Assembly (NCBI GenBank): GCA_937926755.1
Contig: CALBBA010000151.1
Location: 1 to 12,264, forward strand
DNA length: 12,264 nt
Direction: 5' to 3'
Origin: an uncultured Collinsella sp.
GTDB taxonomy: Bacteria > Actinomycetota > Coriobacteriia > Coriobacteriales > Coriobacteriaceae
The notes under the pieces were generated by a model. The model was given only the letters and a program-made list of their open reading frames with translations. It did not search any database and was not told the origin of the DNA. A program made the position numbers and the translations under genes. Shown piece after piece: positions 8,181 through 12,264 of the stretch; position 1 is the stretch's first letter, and every line of letters starts with the position of its first letter.

Positions 8181-8346
8181 CGAATGCACCAACAGATTGT
8201 TCTGCGCGCTAGCACGTCGGGCAACGGAGCAGCACGGGCCCTCCGGTCATGCGCACCGCTCACGCCCGCGATGTCGCCGAGAGAGCTATCCACGCTTTGG
8301 GCTCCAACCAAGCAAGTCGCCCGCGCTCAGCAGATCCCTAAGCGAG

Positions 8347-8895
8347 CTACTCGCACTCAGGAGCCATAGCCTGCTCCAAGAGCTCGGCATGCTCCTCCTC
8401 GAAAACCGTCCCCACAGGGAAGGCGCGACGGAAGACGAAGCGGGAAATCGGACCGGCTACCAAAAGGTTCCACGGCAGCGCCATCACAAAATTATGCGGG
8501 ATGTTGATCATCCAGATCGCGGGCACGGAATACAGGTTCGCAAGGATGCCGCCGGGCATGTGCGTCAGACCCTCACAGGCACCGTACAGCGACATGATGA
8601 TGACCATGGGAACGACCATGCAGGAGCTGACGGCGAGCGTCATGGCAAGCGGCGAACTCTTGCCCGGCGTGACCAGGAATTTAAAGGCGAAACCCTTGGC
8701 AAGGGGGCTGGCAACAAACCAGTCGCAGCACATGGCAAAAATGTAGGCAACGGGGAAGCCGAGCCACGCGGCGGCAACAACCTCGCCGTTGATGGCCCCA
8801 TGCTGCAGGGCAACGTTGTAGATGCTCATCCAGAGCACCATGCAAAAGCACATGATAAAGGTGAACAGCAGGCTCTCTCGTTTGTTGATAGGCAT
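8347..8895 (-). CDS. DUF2798-type membrane protein
   Basis: Small integral membrane protein, 182 aa from ATG 8895 (MPINKRESLLF). It shows about four hydrophobic segments arranged as two similar pairs: one from LLFTFIMCFCMVLWMSIYNVAL to WLGFPVAYIFAMCCDWFV, the second from MTLAVSSCMVVPMVIIMSLYG to IPHNFVMALPWNLLVAGP. This doubled layout, with the NKRES opening, is as I recall the DUF2798 family; its function is unknown and I assign none. Start: ATG 8904 also fits, but AAGGA lies only 2 nt from it and 11 nt from 8895, so neither spacing is ideal and the choice is tentative. The frame can extend to 8955 but those extra residues look non-coding. The gene is monocistronic: terminators lie upstream (8940-8990) and downstream (8148-8180). 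Confidence 0.8.
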   Translation of the reverse strand: MPINKRESLLFTFIMCFCMVLWMSIYNVALQHGAINGEVVAAAWLGFPVAYIFAMCCDWFVASPLAKGFAFKFLVTPGKSSPLAMTLAVSSCMVVPMVIIMSLYGACEGLTHMPGGILANLYSVPAIWMINIPHNFVMALPWNLLVAGPISRFVFRRAFPVGTVFEEEHAELLEQAMAPECE

Positions 8896-8939
8896 AAAGG
8901 GCATTGTCCTTTCTGTGTTACGCCGCGGCACCACGCAAC

Positions 8940-8990
8940 AAAAACGGGCGGGCAAGATGGAGCTGTTGGGACTTCATCTCGCCCGCCCGT
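8940..8990 (-). terminator. Strong intrinsic terminator after thrE / ahead of the DUF2798 gene
   Basis: A 16-bp GC-rich inverted repeat (8975-8990 with 8944-8959, a single G-U-type mismatch) with a 15-nt loop is followed on the minus strand by TTTTT (8944-8940). It lies about 220 nt beyond the thrE stop and only about 35 nt before the DUF2798 ribosome-binding region. It most simply ends the thrE transcript, but its closeness to the next gene also allows an attenuation role. Confidence 0.85.
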
Positions 8991-9175
8991 GGTACGCGCG
9001 TCTGCGACTACTTATGTGGTGGAACCAGCCTAGCACGAAACGCATGCGCTTCGTAAGCGTTGAGTTGATGAAGATGCAGGGCGCCGATAATCCCCCGACC
9101 CCATAAGTTGCGGTGGAATACGGACTGTTTTGACCCTTTAAGCAGCAATTCAGTCCCTATTTCACCGTAACTCAT
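8991..9175. other. Non-coding spacer between the DUF2798 and thrE genes
   Basis: With the hairpins on either side this makes up a gap of about 310 nt without a credible gene. Reading frames here are short, with no ribosome-binding site or recognisable protein. It contains a second hairpin (9122-9127 GGACTG with 9151-9156 CAGTCC) next to the palindrome at 9176-9208, and a short AACGC/GCGTT inverted repeat near 9040-9062. I recognised no riboswitch or tRNA. Confidence 0.5.
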
Positions 9176-9208
9176 TTGGTGCAAAGTAACCTGTCCCCTT
9201 TGCACCAA
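9176..9208. repeat. REP-like palindrome abutting the thrE stop codon
   Basis: Perfect 11-bp inverted repeat, TTGGTGCAAAG (9176-9186) and CTTTGCACCAA (9198-9208), with an 11-nt loop TAACCTGTCCC. It ends exactly where the thrE stop codon (9209-9211 on this strand) begins. There is no U-run, so it is not an ordinary terminator. I recall similar GGTGCAAAG/GGGACAGG palindromes recurring between genes in Coriobacteriia, which would make it a dispersed REP-type element; that recollection is unverified. Confidence 0.6.
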
Positions 9209-10777
9209 TTAGCTGGTGTGGCGCCAGCGAGGGTCGGTGAGGGTTCTCGCCACACCCAGGCCAACGGGCAAAAACGCCACGATGAGCACTGCGCGCACAA
9301 ACCAGCCGAGCATATTGACTGTGTCGAAGGTGCACATGTAATACATAGAGCGATAGAGATACAGACCGGGCACCATAATGACAATCGAAGGCACCGTGAG
9401 GGCGATGCGCGGGTAGGTGAGCTTGACTTCGGCCAAGCTTGCCAGCAGACCCGATACCAGCGCGCCGATAAACGCTGCTGCCTCGGGAGGCATTCCCGTG
9501 CTGAGGCCCAGGAAGGGAATCATCATCGGCGCATCGACAAGGGTCAGACGCAGGGTATTGGACACGGCGCCGATCAACCCAGCTGCCGCGGCCATCTTTA
9601 CCGGGCTGTTGAACATCACCGAGAAGCCGAATACGCCAACGAAGCTCATCACCACGCGCAGGAGCGTAAGGGCAAGCGGCGAAAGGCCGAGCGGGGCAAA
9701 ATCATCCGGTGCCAGCCCCACACACTCGGCAACCATCCAACCTACGAGCGTCGCCATCACAATAATCGATACGGCATATGAAAGGCGCTCGATACCGCTT
9801 CGCATGTCGAGCTTGGCGATGTCGAGGCCTGCCGTAATGAGGGGAAAGCCGGGAATCACAAAGAGCATGGCGCCGATATAGCCTTCTTGGTGCGACATTG
9901 CCCCCGGTATGACCTGGCCAAGGCCGAGCAATGCCAGCAGATACGAAACGCAAGCGAGCGCAACGCCGGTCGTCAGCGCGCTGAACTGACCAAGGCCTTG
10001 CTTGAGAATATGGGAGCGGGCAAAGTTGCCGACACCCGCGCCCACGAACGCGCAGGCCATCTCGATAGGGCCGCCGCCGAGCAAAAAGACGAAGGCGCCG
10101 CAGGCACAGGCCGCCGCAAGGCCCTGTTGCCAGGGAGAGTAATCGGGTTTTGAACTCTCAACGGTCTTGAGCATCTCGTGGTATTCGTGCACGGTAAACC
10201 GGCGCCCATACGTCTCGATTTCCTTTAAGAAGCTCTCCATCATCCAAATGCGATGGGTATTGACTCCCGTTGTGGGCAGGCTGACAACCTCGTTAAAGCA
10301 GTGGCCATCTTCGATGCAGGTGCACTCAAACGACAGAAGACTTAAGTCAACGTGGATGGTGACACCGAGTACGGCGGCAACACGATTCATGGTATCGCGC
10401 ACGCGCCAGGCACCCGTTCCGCTTGCCAGCATAAGCATGCCGGTGCGGCAGATGATGGATGATTTATCGGTGAGCGGCGCATCGACGGCAAGCTCATCGC
10501 CTGCCGTCACGATCTGGTGCCAGTCAGTTTTCATATGGAGCGCGCCGGCACGAACGCCGTGGTGCATGGGGGCTCTCGAAAGCAGCGAGTTAAGGCGCGA
10601 AGGCTGTGGGGGCTCCGTTGATCCGACCTCGTCCTCGTCGGGCTCTTCATCGACCAGATCAAATGAGTCAAGCGATGCCGGCTCGCGACGATCGATTAGC
10701 TCCTCATCCTCATCGTCAAAGTAATTGAACTGATCGAGCATGTCCTCTTCGATTGCACGCTCGCTCACATCGTCCAT
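9209..10777 (-). CDS. Threonine/serine exporter family protein (ThrE-type, fused)
   Basis: 522-aa inner-membrane protein of the ThrE family, which exports threonine and serine by proton-coupled transport in the characterised Corynebacterium member. Both family halves are fused in one chain: the ThrE_N part (about 105-350), with a soluble region (CRTGMLMLASGTGAWRVRD) and then helices from about 217, including VIPGFPLITAGLDI at 307-320; and the ThrE_2-like part (about 360-510), with SIVIMVPGLYLYRSMYY at 465-480. About ten hydrophobic segments are visible. Length is close to the 489-aa ThrE. Start ATG 10777 has GGAAGGGAG about 7 nt upstream. Oddity: residues 1-55 are strikingly acidic (about 25 Asp/Glu against 3 Arg), a soluble extension before the conserved domain. 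Substrate in this organism is inferred from the family only. Confidence 0.9.
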   Translation of the reverse strand: MDDVSERAIEEDMLDQFNYFDDEDEELIDRREPASLDSFDLVDEEPDEDEVGSTEPPQPSRLNSLLSRAPMHHGVRAGALHMKTDWHQIVTAGDELAVDAPLTDKSSIICRTGMLMLASGTGAWRVRDTMNRVAAVLGVTIHVDLSLLSFECTCIEDGHCFNEVVSLPTTGVNTHRIWMMESFLKEIETYGRRFTVHEYHEMLKTVESSKPDYSPWQQGLAAACACGAFVFLLGGGPIEMACAFVGAGVGNFARSHILKQGLGQFSALTTGVALACVSYLLALLGLGQVIPGAMSHQEGYIGAMLFVIPGFPLITAGLDIAKLDMRSGIERLSYAVSIIVMATLVGWMVAECVGLAPDDFAPLGLSPLALTLLRVVMSFVGVFGFSVMFNSPVKMAAAAGLIGAVSNTLRLTLVDAPMMIPFLGLSTGMPPEAAAFIGALVSGLLASLAEVKLTYPRIALTVPSIVIMVPGLYLYRSMYYMCTFDTVNMLGWFVRAVLIVAFLPVGLGVARTLTDPRWRHTS

Positions 10778-10841
10778 ACAGGGGCTCCCTTCCTACCGAC
10801 TAACCCCCATCCTAGGCAGCAACGGCTAAAGGAAACATAAA

Positions 10842-10880
10842 AGAGACGGCTGTCATGCGAGCCATGTGCTCAACAGCCGT
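10842..10880 (-). terminator. Minus-strand intrinsic terminator upstream of thrE
   Basis: Inverted repeat ACGGCTGT (10846-10853) and ACAGCCGT (10873-10880), with an inner GAGC/GCTC stem and loop CATGT. Read on the minus strand it is followed by CTCTTTT (10845-10839). It points at transcription arriving from the right on the minus strand, yet no minus-strand gene exists between it and the window edge. Confidence 0.65.
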
Positions 10881-10909
10881 TGGGCAGTCGTTTAAGAACG
10901 TCCACAATG

Positions 10910-11075
10910 ACTATTGACAGCCAAGGCAACGCCGATGCCTTGGCAACGACAGACACTATGACCCAATCCGAGGGCACTAAAAAGATAGGAGCCCCCGCTC
11001 GTGACCGCGGGTCGGGGCTGCGACAATGATGTTGAAGTGCCATAGGCGCAGCCGCGCCGCAACGAGGTTGGGAGG
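10910..11075 (+). ncRNA. Candidate IS110 bridge RNA region
   Basis: The leader of the transposase holds three hairpins in a row: GCCAAGGCA/TGCCTTGGC (10920-10928 with 10936-10944, 7-nt loop), AGCCCC/GGGGCT (10990-10995 with 11014-11019, with an inner CGC/GCG stem) and GGCGC/GCGCC (11045-11049 with 11054-11058, loop AGCC). IS110-group elements encode a structured bridge RNA of roughly this size in the left non-coding end. The structures are seen; the identity is inferred from position, and target- and donor-binding loops were not assigned. Confidence 0.4.
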
Positions 11076-11080
11076 CTCCC

Positions 11081-12202
11081 ATGCCAAAGTATTCTACCGC
11101 GTTCGGGATGGACGTCCACCTGAGGTCGACCACCGTCTGCGCCCTCGACGCGGACACCGGCGAGGCCGTGACGAGGAGGTTCCCCGGCAACCCCTGGGGC
11201 GAGATCGCCGGGTGGATGGATGGGTTCCCCGGGCCGTCGCTCGCGGCCTACGAGAGCGGCTACCTCGGCTTCGCCCCGCAAAGGGAGCTCGCCGGGCTCG
11301 GCGTCGAGTGCGTCGTCGCCGCGGTCTCGAAGATCCCCAGGTCGGCCGCCGACTCGGCCTCCAAGAACGACAGGAACGACGCCGCCAGGATGGCCAAGGC
11401 GATACTCGCCCACGACATCTCCCCCGTATGGATCCCCTCCCCCGAGGTCGAGGGCATCAGGGACCTCGCCGGCGCCTACGACGGGGCGACCGCGCGCCTG
11501 GCGACCGCCAAGCAGCGGCTGCTCGCCTTCCTCGCAAAGCGAGGGTTCGTCTACGGCGGCACCACGCCCGCCGGCAACCCGAGGAAGTACTGGACCTACG
11601 ACTTCCTGAGGTGGCTCGACAAGGTCAGGCCGGAGGACGATGGCGGGGTTCGGGCGCTCGCCGCCCTGAGGAACGAGGTCGAGGCCGCGGCGGAGGCCCG
11701 GGCGGACCTGCTCTCCGAGTACAGGGCCGCCGTGGATGCCAGCCCGATCGCCGCGGAGGTGGCCGCCCTCCAGTCGATCAAGGGCTGCGCCTTCGCGCTG
11801 GCCGCAGCCTTCTCGGCCGAGGTCGGCGACTTCACGAGGTTCCGTTCCGGAAGGCAGGTCACGGCCTATTTCGGCCTCGCGCCGAGTCAGAGGTCGAGTG
11901 GCGACTCCGTGCGGCTCGGAGGCATCAGCGGTGCGGGCAACGCGCTCGTGAGGAAGCTGGCCGTTGAGGGTTCATGGTGCTACGCCGCGGCACGGCACCA
12001 GCCGAAGCTCATGCCGAGGGACACGGGCGTGCCCCTCGAGATAAGGATGCACGGGAGGAAGGGGTCCGAGCGGCTCCTGCGGCGGCGCGAGGAGATGCTC
12101 GCCCGCGGCGTGCCCGCGGCGAAGGCCAACGCGGCCACCGCGGCCGAGCTCGTGAGGTGGCTCCGGGCCCTCGGCATGATGTGCCGGGAGGGCGCGGAAT
12201 AG
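11081..12202 (+). CDS. IS110-family transposase (DEDD recombinase)
   Basis: 373-aa RNA-guided-type recombinase that inserts and excises its own element. The N-terminal RuvC-like DEDD domain carries Asp11 in GMDVH, Glu58 in YESG, and Asp97/Asp100 in KNDRNDAARMAK. The C-terminal Transposase_20 domain carries the FRSGRQVTAYFGLAPSQRSSG motif (about 254-274), with the serine pair where the catalytic serine lies in IS621-like enzymes, then RLGGISGAGN. All expected key residues are present and there is no frameshift, so it may be active. Start ATG 11081 is preceded by GGGAGG at 5-nt spacing. The stop TAG at 12200-12202 is followed 21 nt later by a terminator. Arginine is mostly AGG, unlike the CGC-rich neighbours. 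The gene runs divergently from thrE. Confidence 0.93.
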   Translation: MPKYSTAFGMDVHLRSTTVCALDADTGEAVTRRFPGNPWGEIAGWMDGFPGPSLAAYESGYLGFAPQRELAGLGVECVVAAVSKIPRSAADSASKNDRNDAARMAKAILAHDISPVWIPSPEVEGIRDLAGAYDGATARLATAKQRLLAFLAKRGFVYGGTTPAGNPRKYWTYDFLRWLDKVRPEDDGGVRALAALRNEVEAAAEARADLLSEYRAAVDASPIAAEVAALQSIKGCAFALAAAFSAEVGDFTRFRSGRQVTAYFGLAPSQRSSGDSVRLGGISGAGNALVRKLAVEGSWCYAAARHQPKLMPRDTGVPLEIRMHGRKGSERLLRRREEMLARGVPAAKANAATAAELVRWLRALGMMCREGAE

Positions 12203-12223
12203 ACATAGCCCCCATTACAGTTT

Positions 12224-12249
12224 GAGTCGTCCGAAAGGGCGGCTCTTTT
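12224..12249 (+). terminator. Intrinsic terminator after the transposase
   Basis: A 9-bp stem (12224-12232 with 12237-12245, including two G-T pairs) closed by a GAAA tetraloop is followed by TTTT (12246-12249). It lies 21 nt after the transposase stop in the same orientation. Whether it belongs to the element or to the flanking host DNA is unclear. Confidence 0.8.
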
Positions 12250-12264
12250 CCGTTGCACGGTTAT

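Larger units (their letters stand above)
10778..11080. other. Non-coding region between thrE and the IS110 transposase
   Basis: About 300 nt between divergently transcribed genes. The left part (10778-10845) is the thrE leader; no clear -10/-35 pair was found. Next comes a minus-strand terminator (10842-10880), then from about 10,910 a series of hairpins leading to the transposase. The element's left boundary must lie somewhere in this region but cannot be placed by eye, since IS110 elements have no terminal inverted repeats. Confidence 0.5.
10905..12250 (+). mobile_element. IS110-family insertion sequence (approximate ends)
   Basis: One DEDD transposase gene with a non-coding, hairpin-rich left flank and a short right flank ending in a terminator, the plan of an IS110-group element. 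No terminal inverted repeats or target duplication are visible, as expected for this family. The ends given are estimates: the left lies between about 10,880 and 10,960, the right at or beyond 12,250 and possibly outside the window. Its AGG-rich codon use differs from the neighbouring genes and supports recent arrival. Confidence 0.65.

Noticed and set aside
8911..8930. T-box-like GTGGTGCCGCGG on the minus strand before the DUF2798 gene
   Set aside because: It departs from the UGGNACC core and lies after the terminator rather than overlapping it; no specifier stem was seen.
9008..9208. 66-codon minus-strand frame between thrE and the DUF2798 gene
   Set aside because: It overlaps the palindromes, has no ribosome-binding site and no recognisable sequence.
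10914..10919. Consensus -35 TTGACA at the left end of the IS region
   Set aside because: No acceptable -10 lies 16-18 nt downstream, where the GCCAAGGCA hairpin is located, so it is probably chance.
10990..11019. Hairpin read as a minus-strand terminator
   Set aside because: The T-run comes about 7 nt after the stem, too far for a typical intrinsic terminator; it fits better as part of the transposase leader structure.
1..12264. tRNA, rRNA or CRISPR array
   Set aside because: No cloverleaf-like, rRNA-like or regularly spaced repeat sequence was found on either strand by reading.

Overview
The window reads as gut-bacterial DNA from two sources. From about 1,620 to the right end it looks like a Coriobacteriia genome, most likely Collinsella or a close relative: high GC, CGC-rich arginine codons, and a neighbourhood of giant acyl-CoA dehydratase activase, TetR regulator, ThrE-type exporter and IS110 element. 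From 1 to about 1,600 the sequence looks like a Firmicute of the Faecalibacterium/Oscillospiraceae type: CTG and CGG codons dominate, and a strong 15-bp convergent terminator follows an antiporter tail. The two styles meet inside one open clpC reading frame, so the left end is probably an assembly chimera, or less likely a real recombinant. These taxonomic calls are inferences from recognition; no search was run.

Layout, left to right. (1) 1-200 (+): C-terminal tail of a cation:proton antiporter. (2) 249-286: bidirectional terminator. (3) 298-2760 (-): clpC, the AAA+ unfoldase of the ClpCP protease. (4) 2953-3642 (-): TetR-family regulator. (5) 3626-8065 (-): 1,479-residue activase with two BcrA/BadF-type ATPase modules and two dehydratase-like halves; the TetR gene overlaps its 3' end by 17 nt. 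(6) 8115-8135: perfect 21-bp palindrome in the activase promoter region, the obvious candidate operator. (7) 8347-8895 (-): DUF2798-type membrane protein with its own terminator. (8) 8905-9208: non-coding, with a strong terminator and REP-like hairpins. (9) 9209-10777 (-): fused threonine/serine exporter (ThrE). (10) 10778-11080: non-coding, with a minus-strand terminator and a run of hairpins. (11) 11081-12202 (+): IS110-family DEDD transposase with a terminator just behind it; the hairpin-rich stretch before it is a candidate bridge RNA.

How the parts fit. The best-supported unit is activase plus TetR: one transcript, coupled translation, and an operator-like palindrome at its head, which suggests a self-regulated system answering to an acyl-CoA or related ligand. 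The other genes look independent, each bounded by its own terminator. The IS110 element is an insertion next to thrE that has left thrE intact.
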